Shown here piece by piece: positions 1 through 6,774 of a DNA stretch of 12,969 nucleotides. A program made the translations under genes and the position numbers. The DNA is from JALYUA01 sp038229875 (GTDB lineage Bacteria > Acidobacteriota > Thermoanaerobaculia > UBA5066 > Gp7-AA6), in the NCBI GenBank assembly GCA_038229875.1, contig JBBROA010000115.1:1-12969 (forward strand), read 5' to 3'. Under the pieces are notes generated by a model. It was not told the origin of the DNA and made no database searches. It saw nothing but the letters and a program-made list of their open reading frames with translations. Each line of letters starts with the position of its first letter. The stretch's first letter is position 1.

Positions 1-568
1 AATCGGCGAAGAATCGGAGCCCGTTCTCGCGAAACGCCACCCGCCCGGGCAGAGCGTCGTCGGGGGCCTGAGACCCTCTCGTCGAGCCCGCGTCGCGCGA
101 CGCTCCCGTTCGCCGCACGATCAGCGTTTCGAGATCGAAGGCGCGTCTCGCCTCCCGCTCCAGGGCGGGAGCCCACGCCTCGGTCCCCTCGGTCGACAGG
201 TCGAGCACGCCTGTCCCGGCGTACACGTCGAGCGTCACGCCCGGACAGAGATCGCCCTCCGAATTGATGCCCCGGAACCCCGTGGTTTCGGGAGGGACCA
301 CGGAGTCGCGCCGCCGACGCGCGGCATCGAAGCGCGCGGCGAAAAGGTCCTGTCCGGGCGGCGCTTCCCCGAAGACCCAGAGCCGCGCGACGATCTGTGC
401 TCCGGGTGAGTAGGCCCCCGCCGCAAGCGGTTCGCCTCCCGCCGACAGAACCTCGGCCCACCCGTCCCCGCCATCGCCCTCCCGGCGCTCGACGGCCCCG
501 GAAAAGAGCCAGGGGTGCCGGCGGCGAACCGAAACCTCCCGGCCGGCCTTCAAAAACAGGCGGATCAG
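1..568 (-). CDS. rlmI: RlmI-type 23S rRNA (cytosine-C5) methyltransferase, N-terminal part (3' end outside window)
   Basis: Partial gene; about 189 residues are visible and the frame stays open to the window edge. The family uses SAM to methylate a cytosine in 23S rRNA, with an N-terminal PUA domain followed by a Rossmann methyltransferase domain. Seen here: the PUA start with HPWLFSGAV (about residues 18-26), AYSPGAQIVAR (52-62), then the linker motif NSEGDLCPGVTLDVY (102-116), where the family usually has a G/SEGD-PG-DVY block. The last residues, ENGLRFFAD, are the strand just before the family's GQKTGFFLDQR motif, which lies off the window. The start is unusual: this frame has no ATG or GTG between the upstream TGA (608-610) and the conserved region. 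I chose CTG at 566-568 because GGAG (575-578) sits 6 nt upstream; TTG at 551-553 is the alternative. It lies 137 nt downstream of the DUF547 gene and is unrelated to phosphate uptake. Family identity is fairly secure; the exact start is not. Confidence 0.82.
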   Translation of the reverse strand, partial: MIRLFLKAGREVSVRRRHPWLFSGAVERREGDGGDGWAEVLSAGGEPLAAGAYSPGAQIVARLWVFGEAPPGQDLFAARFDAARRRRDSVVPPETTGFRGINSEGDLCPGVTLDVYAGTGVLDLSTEGTEAWAPALEREARRAFDLETLIVRRTGASRDAGSTRGSQAPDDALPGRVAFRENGLRFFAD

Positions 569-638
569 GGAGCGCTCCGCCTCAACGGCTGAGGGGGGAG
601 CTCCGTATCAAGAGGCGAACACACTCGATCTCCTCCCT

Positions 639-658
639 GGCCCCTCACGTGAGGGGCC
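639..658. terminator. Perfect 20-bp palindrome, possible weak plus-strand terminator or operator
   Basis: GGCCCCTCAC followed directly by its reverse complement GTGAGGGGCC. On the plus strand it is followed by TCCTTTT (659-665), a short T run, so it could act as a weak intrinsic terminator there. On the minus strand, the direction of both flanking genes, no T tract follows. The central CACGTG could also be a protein-binding site. The structure is plainly seen; its role is unknown. Confidence 0.4.
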
Positions 659-666
659 TCCTTTTG

Positions 667-719
667 TGCCTCTGCCTTGTTCATGCCTCTACCTTGTTCA
701 TCCCTCTACGGCTGGTTCA
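667..719. repeat. Three imperfect 17-19 bp tandem repeats at the 3' end of the DUF547 gene
   Basis: Units on the plus strand: TGCCTCTGCCTTGTTCA (667-683), TGCCTCTACCTTGTTCA (684-700, one mismatch) and the longer, diverged TCCCTCTACGGCTGGTTCA (701-719). The third unit includes the stop codon and last codons of the DUF547 gene, so the array looks like duplication of that gene's end into the intergenic space. No function can be assigned. Confidence 0.7.
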
Positions 720-1455
720 GGCTCCAGTCGTACTCGAGGAATTCCGGCTCGGAGGTCAGGCCGGAAAGCCAGGCGGCGGTCGCCGGGTCCGGGGCGAATT
801 TCGCAATTTCTTTCATGAGCGACCCACCCCCGTCGCGCTCGAACTCCTTGCGGTTCCAGAAGAAGATCTTCGAGAGCGCGACGCTGCCCTTCTGCCGGTC
901 AATGGTGTTCTTCGACGCGTCGTTGACGAACGCGCGGCCCTGCCGGTCGAGCTCGGCGGAGAGGCCGGCGGCCGCGTAAGCCTTCCCCGCGAGCGGAGGA
1001 CAGGATTTCGACGCGCAGACGATCGCGAAATGGATCCGGGAATCCTTGTCCTCGCGAAGCTTGTTCTCGATCGCGTCGAGCGTGAGCATTTCTCCGCCCA
1101 CCTTGTGCGTGACTTTCTTGAAGGCGCCGTCGATGTCGAGGATGCTCTTCGTCGGATATCGGTCGAGCACGGTCGCGATCGCGCAGGCGTTGTACGCGTT
1201 GATGTAGAAGGCCTTCTTCTCGTCCGGCGCCATCTTCGAAGGGTCCGCGTCGCCGAGGTTCGCGAGATACGCGGCGAGCCGCTTCTTGTCCTGGCCCGAC
1301 GCTCCGGCATAGTCGAACCCGCCGTTTCTCGCCCGCGCCTGGAGGATCGCGTCGAAGACCGCGTTGTCGGGAGACGCCGCCCTCGCGGGCGCGGACATCC
1401 CGAATCCCGCCAGAAGAAGGCAGAGCAGCAGAGCCCGGCGCGTCAGATGTGTCAT
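706..1455 (-). CDS. Secreted DUF547 family protein
   Basis: 249 residues. It begins with a signal peptide: MTHLTRR, a leucine-rich hydrophobic stretch, then SAPARA with probable cleavage near residue 27. The mature part carries the DUF547 core: EKKAFYINAYNACAI (79-93), then KVGGEMLTLDAIENKLR (118-134), then the hallmark HFAIVCASKSCPPL (142-155) with conserved His142 and Cys147. The biochemical role of this family is not established; the conserved His and Cys look like functional residues, but I would not name an activity. The ATG at 1453-1455 follows a strong GGGAGGAG site, and the signal peptide supports this start. The same frame stays open for over 1 kb upstream through the permease gene, which is a high-GC artefact and not coding. 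It lies 59 nt after the PiT gene and is probably cotranscribed with it; a role in phosphate metabolism would be inference from position only. Confidence 0.9.
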   Translation of the reverse strand: MTHLTRRALLLCLLLAGFGMSAPARAASPDNAVFDAILQARARNGGFDYAGASGQDKKRLAAYLANLGDADPSKMAPDEKKAFYINAYNACAIATVLDRYPTKSILDIDGAFKKVTHKVGGEMLTLDAIENKLREDKDSRIHFAIVCASKSCPPLAGKAYAAAGLSAELDRQGRAFVNDASKNTIDRQKGSVALSKIFFWNRKEFERDGGGSLMKEIAKFAPDPATAAWLSGLTSEPEFLEYDWSLNQP

Positions 1456-1514
1456 GAGGTCTCCTCCCGCAAATCGTATACGGAAGGCGGCTCCACCCGG
1501 ATCTTCCGGCAGGC

Positions 1515-2540
1515 TCAGAACGCCGAGAGGATGCCGTAGGAAAGGGCGCCGATCGCCCCGGCCATCGGGATCGTGAGCACCCAGGCGTAAACGATCTGGC
1601 TCGCGACTCCCCAGCGAACCGCCGAGAACCTCTGCGTCGCGCCGACGCCGATGATCGAACCGGTGATCGTGTGGGTCGTCGACACCGGGATGCCCCAGAT
1701 CGACGCCATCAGGACGGTCATAGCCCCGGCCGTCTCCGCGCAGAACCCGGAGAAAGGCTTCAACTTCGTCAGGCGGCTGCCCATCGTGCGCACGATCCGC
1801 CATCCCCCGGTGAGCGTCCCGGCCGCGATCGCGGCATGGGCGGAGAGGACGATCCAGAGCGGGATCGTCTTCACGTTCGGCAGGTACATGAAATGGAGAC
1901 GCGAGGAAGGGTCGGCAAACGCCGTCTGGTTGGCCACCAGGAGCCCGGCGATGATCCCCATCGTCTTCTGGGCGTCGTTGGTTCCGTGCGAGAGGGAGAA
2001 GAACGCCGCCGACACGAGCTGCGCGCGTCGGAACCATCGGTCGACCGAGGCGTAGGCGGCGCGCCGGAACGTCCACGAGACCGCGACCATCAGGCCGAAG
2101 CCGAAGATCATCCCGATCAGGGGCGACAGGACGATAAACGAGAGAGTCTTGACCCAGGCGGCGCCGGGCACGATGGCCTTTATCCCGACGCGGGCGATCG
2201 CCGCCCCGGAGTACCCGCCGATGAGAGCGTGCGACGAAGAGGACGGGATGCCGAAATACCAGGTGATGAGATTCCAGGCGATCGCGCCGATCAGGCCCCC
2301 GAGGACCACGTTCGAGTTCACGACCCGGACGTCGATGAGGCCCGACCCGATCGTCTTCGCGACCGCGGTGCCGAACACGAAAGCGGCGACGAAGTTGAAG
2401 AACGCCGCCCAGAAGACCGCCATGAGCGGCGAGAGCACGCGGGTCGACACCACGGTGGCGATCGAGTTCGCCGAATCGTGCATCCCGTTGATGAAGTCGA
2501 AGACGAGCGCCACCCCGATGATGGCCAGGATGAATGTCAC
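1515..2540 (-). CDS. pit: PiT family inorganic phosphate permease
   Basis: 341 residues, the usual size for the short bacterial PiT proteins that pair with DUF47 partners. PiT proteins are inner-membrane symporters that bring in phosphate, usually as a metal-phosphate complex driven by H+ or Na+. The two inverted family repeats are clear: NGMHDSANSIATVVST at 18-33 and HGTNDAQKTMG at 185-195, with the paired loop motifs GIPSSSSHALIG (97-107) and GIPVSTTHTITG (283-294). Roughly ten hydrophobic segments fill the rest. The start is GTG (2538-2540) with GGAGG 7 nt upstream, and it leaves the first helix (TFILAIIGVALVFDF) intact. The gene sits 55 nt downstream of the DUF47 gene, the standard partner arrangement. 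It supplies a lower-affinity route beside the Pst system encoded upstream on the same strand. Confidence 0.95.
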   Translation of the reverse strand: MTFILAIIGVALVFDFINGMHDSANSIATVVSTRVLSPLMAVFWAAFFNFVAAFVFGTAVAKTIGSGLIDVRVVNSNVVLGGLIGAIAWNLITWYFGIPSSSSHALIGGYSGAAIARVGIKAIVPGAAWVKTLSFIVLSPLIGMIFGFGLMVAVSWTFRRAAYASVDRWFRRAQLVSAAFFSLSHGTNDAQKTMGIIAGLLVANQTAFADPSSRLHFMYLPNVKTIPLWIVLSAHAAIAAGTLTGGWRIVRTMGSRLTKLKPFSGFCAETAGAMTVLMASIWGIPVSTTHTITGSIIGVGATQRFSAVRWGVASQIVYAWVLTIPMAGAIGALSYGILSAF

Positions 2541-2595
2541 GGCTGCGCCTCCGACCGCTTCCGCGGTCCGCGGCGAAGAGACCCCACACTCGACG

Positions 2596-3210
2596 TCACG
2601 AGTGTTTCAGGACCACGCTCTCGAGTACGTGGGCGACGCCCTCGACCTGGTCGATCGTCGCTTCCAGGTTTTCGTAGATGTCCTTCCACTTGATGACTTC
2701 GATCGGGTCAATCCCGCCGCGAAAGAGGGAGGCGACCGCCTCGTGGTACGCGACGTCTCCTTCGTTCTCGAGCTGCTTGATGCGGATGCAATGCTCGATG
2801 ACGCCCTTCTGGGACTTGAGGTCCCCCACGGCTTCGACGAGCTCCCCCGTCACGGTGACGATCACCTGCGCGAGCCGCTTCGAGATTGGCGTGGGCTCGA
2901 CGATGTTGTAGAGAACGAGGCGCCGGACGGTCCCGTCGATCAGGTCGATGACGTCGTCGAGCCGAACCGCCAGCCGGTGGATGTCCTCGCGGTCGATCGG
3001 GGTGATGAAGGTCCGGTCGATCCCGCGGAGGATCTGGTGGGAGATCTCGTCGCACTCATGTTCCAGCCGCTTGATCTGGTCCGCCACGGTCGCGACCGCC
3101 GTCTCGCCGGTGAAAAACTTCGCGAGCATGCGCGCGCTCTCGTGAATCCGGCGCGCCAGCTCCGAAAACTGGTCGAAGTACTTCTCTTCGCGGGGAAGGA
3201 TATTGAACAT
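2596..3210 (-). CDS. DUF47 (PhoU-like) protein, PiT partner
   Basis: 204 residues, all helical in character, normal for the DUF47/PhoU-divergent family. These cytoplasmic helical bundles are related to PhoU and are nearly always encoded beside PiT permeases, where they are thought to control transport. Seen: the typical opening MFNILPREEKYFDQF, then KRLEHECDEISHQIL (47-61) and RTFITPIDREDIHRLA (66-81), then RLDDVIDLID (83-92), and the second-half repeat KQLENEGDVAYHEAV (144-158). The E/D-rich EHECDE, REDI and DDVID clusters match the metal-binding positions known in PhoU proteins. The ATG is preceded by CGGAGG at 4 nt. A 127-nt gap after the kinase gene leaves room for a separate promoter, though I see no convincing one. 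Because no true phoU is present, this is the only PhoU-fold protein in the locus. Confidence 0.93.
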   Translation of the reverse strand: MFNILPREEKYFDQFSELARRIHESARMLAKFFTGETAVATVADQIKRLEHECDEISHQILRGIDRTFITPIDREDIHRLAVRLDDVIDLIDGTVRRLVLYNIVEPTPISKRLAQVIVTVTGELVEAVGDLKSQKGVIEHCIRIKQLENEGDVAYHEAVASLFRGGIDPIEVIKWKDIYENLEATIDQVEGVAHVLESVVLKHS

Positions 3211-3337
3211 GGGGCCTCCGGGTTGCGGCCCGCATGCTATCGCAGCGCTTCACGCCGTTTTTACCTGGAGCGCGGGCTCTTTCCGTGAGAACGCAGGGGT
3301 CCGGGAGAGGCGCCGGAGGAATTGAGAGAGCCTGTGC

Positions 3338-5071
3338 TCAGGAGGCGTCGGGCAGGCGAATCCGGAAGAGACTGCCGCGCCCAAGCTCGCTTTCGACTTC
3401 GACCGTTCCGCTGTGCAGCTGGACGATGTGCTTCACAATCGAGAGTCCCAGCCCGGTTCCGGGCCGCGTTTTGGAGCGGGAGCGGTCCACCTGATAGAAG
3501 CGCTGGAAGATCTTGTCCTGCTCGGATCGGGCGATCCCGGGGCCGTTGTCCCCGACCGATATGCTCGCGGCTCCGGGCTCACGGGCGGACCGGAGAGTCA
3601 CGACGCCTCCCTCCGGGGCGAACTTGATCGCGTTGTCGATCAGGTTGCGGACGACCTGGGAGAGCCGGCGCCGGTCGCCGCGGACGGTCAGGTCCGGCTC
3701 GAGATGGGTCGAGAAGACGATGTTCTTCCGCGCGGCCGCGTCGGAAAAGTCGTCCGCGGTCTCTCTCAGGAGCTCCTCGACCAGGATTCCGGAGGTGACG
3801 AGCTCGACCGCGCCGCTCTCGATCTGCGCGAGGTCCATGAGGTCGTCGATCAGCTCCCGCATCCGGTCGGACTGCCGCCGGATCAGGTCCAGCAGGTGTT
3901 CGGATTCCGCCGGGTCGAGCTCGGCGTCGGCGAGAGTTTCGGCAGCGGCGGCAATCGACGCGATCGGCGTTCGAAGCTCGTGCGACACGTCCGCGACGAA
4001 AGTCCGGCGCATCGCCTCCGTCCGCTCGAGCCGCGTGACGTCCCGCAGGACTCCCACGGCGGCCGCGCGCGAGCCCGGCGGAAGTGCCACGACCGTCACC
4101 TGCCAGACGATCTCGTCCCCCAGGTGGACCGTGCTCTCGCGGGTCTCGTGACCGGCAACCGTCTCGCCAAAAACGTCATAGAGGTCCCGGCGCCGCAGCA
4201 GGTCGTAGAGCGCCCGTCCGGCGGGATCGGCGATTCCGATCATGCGGGCGAACCGGGCATTCGACTCCAGGACGTGCAGGCGCTCGTCGACGACGACCAG
4301 CCCGTCGGGGAGCCGCTCGAGCACCATCGCCGTGAGCTGCCGCTCCGATTCTGCCTTCTCCAGGGCGCGGGCGAGCGAGTTCTTCATGCGCTGGAACGCC
4401 GCCGCGAGGAGCTGGACCTCTTCGCCGCCGGCGTGCGGTAGATCCCGCCGATGGTCGCCCGCCGCGATCGCGTGCGCTGCCTCCGTAAGCGACGCGATCG
4501 GCTGCGAGAATCTTCGGGCCGCGGTCGAGCCCACGAGAAAGAGGAGAAGGCACGTCGCGAGGATCGCCGCACGGGTGGTCCAGAGGTAAGCCTCCTCGAT
4601 CGCGAGGACCCCCGCCACCGATACGGAGAGCCGGATTACCTGATCGCCAGGGAGCGACTTCGCGTAGTAGATCCGGTTCTCGTTCTCGGTCGTCGAAAAC
4701 CGCCGTGCGGACCCTGTGCCGCTCCGGCGGGCGCTCTGGACCTCGGGCCGGGCGGCGTGGTTTTCCATAGCGGCCACCTTTTCGGGAGGCAGGTCCGTGT
4801 CGTGAAGGACCTTCCCCCCGGCATCGACGATGGTGACGCGGCAGTTCAGGCTGGCCGCTGCCTTGCGCAGAAGCGAGTCCGCTTCGGCGGGGCGCTCGAA
4901 GGCCCATCGGCCCCAGTCCTGCGCGAGGTGATCGGCCTCGCGCGAGACGCGTTCCAGAATCCGATCCTCGGTCGCGCGGCGGACCGTGGCGTCCAGAAGC
5001 AGGACGAGAAGGAGGGCCGCGGCGGCGGCGAGCACGCCGAGCAGTATCGTAAATCGCGAGCCAAGTCGCAT
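3338..5071 (-). CDS. phoR: PhoR-type sensor histidine kinase
   Basis: 577 residues from ATG 5069-5071. It is the membrane sensor of the phosphate two-component pair; it autophosphorylates on His and passes the phosphate to the regulator encoded just upstream. Domains in order: TM1 (about 8-27), an extracytoplasmic region of about 135 residues, TM2 (about 164-183), HAMP (about 184-237), PAS (about 245-345), HisKA with SHELRTP (phospho-acceptor His364), and the HATPase_c domain with N box NLIDN (476-480), G1 DNGPG (508-512) and G2 GTGLGLS (538-544). All catalytic motifs are intact. The start is uncertain: the chosen ATG has no good ribosome-binding site, and the frame is open back to a TTG at 5170 inside the regulator gene, but the stretch between is an Arg-rich overlap without a start signal. 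The gap to the regulator is 52 nt with a small GC hairpin. Unlike E. coli PhoR it has a large sensor loop, as in Firmicute PhoR. Confidence 0.93.
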   Translation of the reverse strand: MRLGSRFTILLGVLAAAAALLLVLLLDATVRRATEDRILERVSREADHLAQDWGRWAFERPAEADSLLRKAAASLNCRVTIVDAGGKVLHDTDLPPEKVAAMENHAARPEVQSARRSGTGSARRFSTTENENRIYYAKSLPGDQVIRLSVSVAGVLAIEEAYLWTTRAAILATCLLLFLVGSTAARRFSQPIASLTEAAHAIAAGDHRRDLPHAGGEEVQLLAAAFQRMKNSLARALEKAESERQLTAMVLERLPDGLVVVDERLHVLESNARFARMIGIADPAGRALYDLLRRRDLYDVFGETVAGHETRESTVHLGDEIVWQVTVVALPPGSRAAAVGVLRDVTRLERTEAMRRTFVADVSHELRTPIASIAAAAETLADAELDPAESEHLLDLIRRQSDRMRELIDDLMDLAQIESGAVELVTSGILVEELLRETADDFSDAAARKNIVFSTHLEPDLTVRGDRRRLSQVVRNLIDNAIKFAPEGGVVTLRSAREPGAASISVGDNGPGIARSEQDKIFQRFYQVDRSRSKTRPGTGLGLSIVKHIVQLHSGTVEVESELGRGSLFRIRLPDAS

Positions 5072-5101
5072 GAGATGGGACGTGCGCTCGCTGTCGGAGC
5101 C

Positions 5102-5117
5102 GGCGCCGTGAGGCGCC
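5102..5117. other. Small GC hairpin between regulator and kinase genes
   Basis: GGCGCC, a 4-nt spacer, GGCGCC again (self-complementary arms). No T tract follows on the minus strand, so it is not an intrinsic terminator. It could lower kinase expression relative to the regulator or protect mRNA, but in DNA this GC-rich it may be chance. Confidence 0.3.
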
Positions 5118-5123
5118 CGCGCC

Positions 5124-5888
5124 TTACGGCGTCGCGTCCTCCCTGCCCTGATCGCCGTAACGGTATCCAAGCCCGACCACGGTCTCGATCCGCTGATCGC
5201 CGAGCTTTCGGCGCAGCGAGCGGATGTGGACGTCGACGGTGCGCGTCTCGACGTCGGCGTCGTAGTCCCAGAGCCGGGCGAGGATCGAATCGCGCGTGAC
5301 GACGCGGCCGCGGTTCACGATGAGCATCCAGAGGAGGTCGAACTCCTTTTTCGTCAGGTGCACCCGTTCTCCGTCCAGGCGGGCCTCGAAGCGCGCCCGG
5401 TCCACCCGCAGCGCTCCGTCCGTGTACACCTCCTCCTCCGAGGTCTCGAACGAGGCCACGCGGCGAAGGTGCGCATGAATGCGCGCCAGAAGCTCCCGCA
5501 TTGAGAAGGGCTTGGTGATGTAGTCATCCGCGCCTATCTCGAATCCCAGGAGCTTGTCCCGCTCTTCGACCCGCGCGGTCAGCATGATGATCGGCACGCG
5601 GCGCGACTCGTTCGACCGCCGCATCTCCCGGCACAGGGCGAGCCCGTCGATGTCCGGCAGGTTCAGATCGAGGATGACGAGGTCGAACGGTTTCTCCTCC
5701 ATCGCAGCGAGAGCCGCCAGGCCGGAGATGTAGTGCTCGAGGTGGTACCGCTTCTCCTTACGCAGGTTCAGGCGGATCGTGTAGGCGATGTCGGCGTCGT
5801 CCTCGACCAGCGCGATGCGCTTGACGCTGACCGGCCCGCCGTCCCGGGCTGCTCGAGGAGCCGCCTTGCGCGAGGATGTCGTTTTCAT
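5124..5888 (-). CDS. phoB: PhoB/PhoP-type response regulator (OmpR family)
   Basis: 254 residues. It is the cytoplasmic DNA-binding regulator that, when phosphorylated by PhoR, should activate phosphate-starvation genes. The receiver domain (about 23-140) has the acidic pocket EDD (29-31), the phospho-acceptor Asp74 in VILDLNLPD, Thr104 in MLTAR and Lys126 in TKPFS. The winged-helix output domain (about 155-247) contains LTKKEFDLLWML (178-189), NRGRVVTRD (192-200) and RTVDVHIRSLRRKLG (216-230), the usual recognition-helix pattern. There is a 20-residue basic extension before the receiver domain; the ATG is kept because AAGGAG lies 5-6 nt upstream, although GTG at codon 20 would also give a full domain. 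The start is 16 nt after pstB and the kinase gene follows. It could equally be called phoP; nearby sites with 11-bp spacing fit this family's head-to-tail binding. Confidence 0.95.
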   Translation of the reverse strand: MKTTSSRKAAPRAARDGGPVSVKRIALVEDDADIAYTIRLNLRKEKRYHLEHYISGLAALAAMEEKPFDLVILDLNLPDIDGLALCREMRRSNESRRVPIIMLTARVEERDKLLGFEIGADDYITKPFSMRELLARIHAHLRRVASFETSEEEVYTDGALRVDRARFEARLDGERVHLTKKEFDLLWMLIVNRGRVVTRDSILARLWDYDADVETRTVDVHIRSLRRKLGDQRIETVVGLGYRYGDQGREDATP

Positions 5889-5904
5889 GAGCTCTCCTTC
5901 GAGA

Positions 5905-6774
5905 TTAACCGAAGCGCCCCGTTATGTAGTCTTCGGTGATCTTCTGGCCCGGATTCGTGAAAATTTTCTCCGTGCGGTCATGCTCCACGAGGCGTCCCAG
6001 CATGAAAAAGGCCGTACGCTCCGATACCCGCGCCGCCTGCTGCATGTTGTGGGTGACGATCACGATCGTGTAGTCGCGCTTCAGGGTGTAGATGAGCTCC
6101 TCGATCTTCTGCGTGGCAATCGGATCGAGCGCGGACGCGGGCTCGTCCATCAGGAGCACTTCCGGTTCCACGGCGAGCGCGCGGGCGATGCAAAGCCGCT
6201 GCTGCTGCCCGCCCGACAGCCCCAGCGCCGAGGTCTGAAGACGGTCCTTGACCTCGTCCCACAGGGCGGAACCGCGGAGGGCCTTCTCGACCCTCTCCGG
6301 CATCTCCGAACGCTTTCCGATTCCGTTCACCTTCAGCCCGTAGGCGACGTTGTCGAAGATCGACTTGGGGAACGGATTCGATTTCTGGAACACCATGCCG
6401 ACGCGCCGCCGGAGTCCGACGACGTCCGTTCCGCCGCGGTAGATGTCTTCGCCGTCTAAGAGAACCTCGCCGACCACCCGGGTATCGGCAATGATGTCGT
6501 TCATCCGGTTCAGGCAGCGAAGGTAAGTCGATTTCCCGCACCCGGAAGGGCCGATGAACGCGGTCACCGACTTTTCCGGAATCTTCAGTGAGATCCCGTA
6601 GAGCGCCTGTTTGGGTCCGTAGAAGAAGTCGAGGTTCTTCGTCTCGATGCGCACCGGCGCCGGAAGCGCGGCCGGAGGAAGCGGCTCGTGCGGGGTTGGA
6701 AACGAGCCGGGCCGGAGTGCGGCATCGGAAGGAGCCGTGGTCGCCGTGGTCGCCGTGGTCACCGTTTCGTTCAT
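5905..6774 (-). CDS. pstB: Phosphate ABC transporter ATP-binding protein
   Basis: 289 residues. It is the ATPase that powers the PstSCAB high-affinity phosphate importer and takes part in PhoR signalling. Motifs: Walker A GPSGCGKS (75-82), Q loop Gln130 in MVFQKSNPFP, signature LSGGQQQR (186-193), Walker B VLLMDEP (206-212) and switch His242 in VTHNMQQA. The PstB hallmarks RCLNRMND and KSNPFPKSIFDNVAYG are present. The ATG (6772-6774) overlaps the pstA stop in ATGA, so translation is probably coupled. The frame is open further upstream but that part lies inside pstA. The first 40 residues are a Thr/Ala/Pro-rich extension, partly from a 9-bp repeat, absent from most PstB proteins. The gene is followed directly by the regulator gene, where many genomes have phoU. 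Confidence 0.97.
   Translation of the reverse strand: MNETVTTATTATTAPSDAALRPGSFPTPHEPLPPAALPAPVRIETKNLDFFYGPKQALYGISLKIPEKSVTAFIGPSGCGKSTYLRCLNRMNDIIADTRVVGEVLLDGEDIYRGGTDVVGLRRRVGMVFQKSNPFPKSIFDNVAYGLKVNGIGKRSEMPERVEKALRGSALWDEVKDRLQTSALGLSGGQQQRLCIARALAVEPEVLLMDEPASALDPIATQKIEELIYTLKRDYTIVIVTHNMQQAARVSERTAFFMLGRLVEHDRTEKIFTNPGQKITEDYITGRFG
6737..6763. repeat. 9-bp tandem repeat inside pstB N-terminus
   Basis: GTGGTCGCC twice, then GTGGTCACC (one mismatch), on the plus strand. In pstB this codes a repeated Thr-Thr-Ala near residues 6-14. It keeps the reading frame and could vary in copy number by slippage without breaking the gene. Confidence 0.75.

Noticed and set aside
570..686. 38-codon minus-strand ATG frame overlapping the rlmI start
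   Set aside because: No recognisable content and it begins inside the tandem repeats; more likely a chance frame, though mentioned as a possible frameshift clue for rlmI.
397..1539. 380-codon plus-strand open frame
   Set aside because: It spans the rlmI start, the repeats and the DUF547 gene in antisense. Composition is Arg/Pro-rich and it crosses clearly intergenic DNA.
1456..2589. Upstream extension of the DUF547 frame giving a 627-residue fusion
   Set aside because: The extension is an out-of-frame reading of the PiT gene with His/Arg/Asp-rich noise. The signal peptide and strong ribosome-binding site place the start at 1455.
1671..3288. Long plus-strand open frames opposite the PiT and DUF47 genes
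   Set aside because: Antisense shadows with low-complexity charged composition and no domain features.
3413..5299. Long plus-strand open frames opposite the kinase gene
   Set aside because: Antisense to a histidine kinase with every catalytic motif intact.
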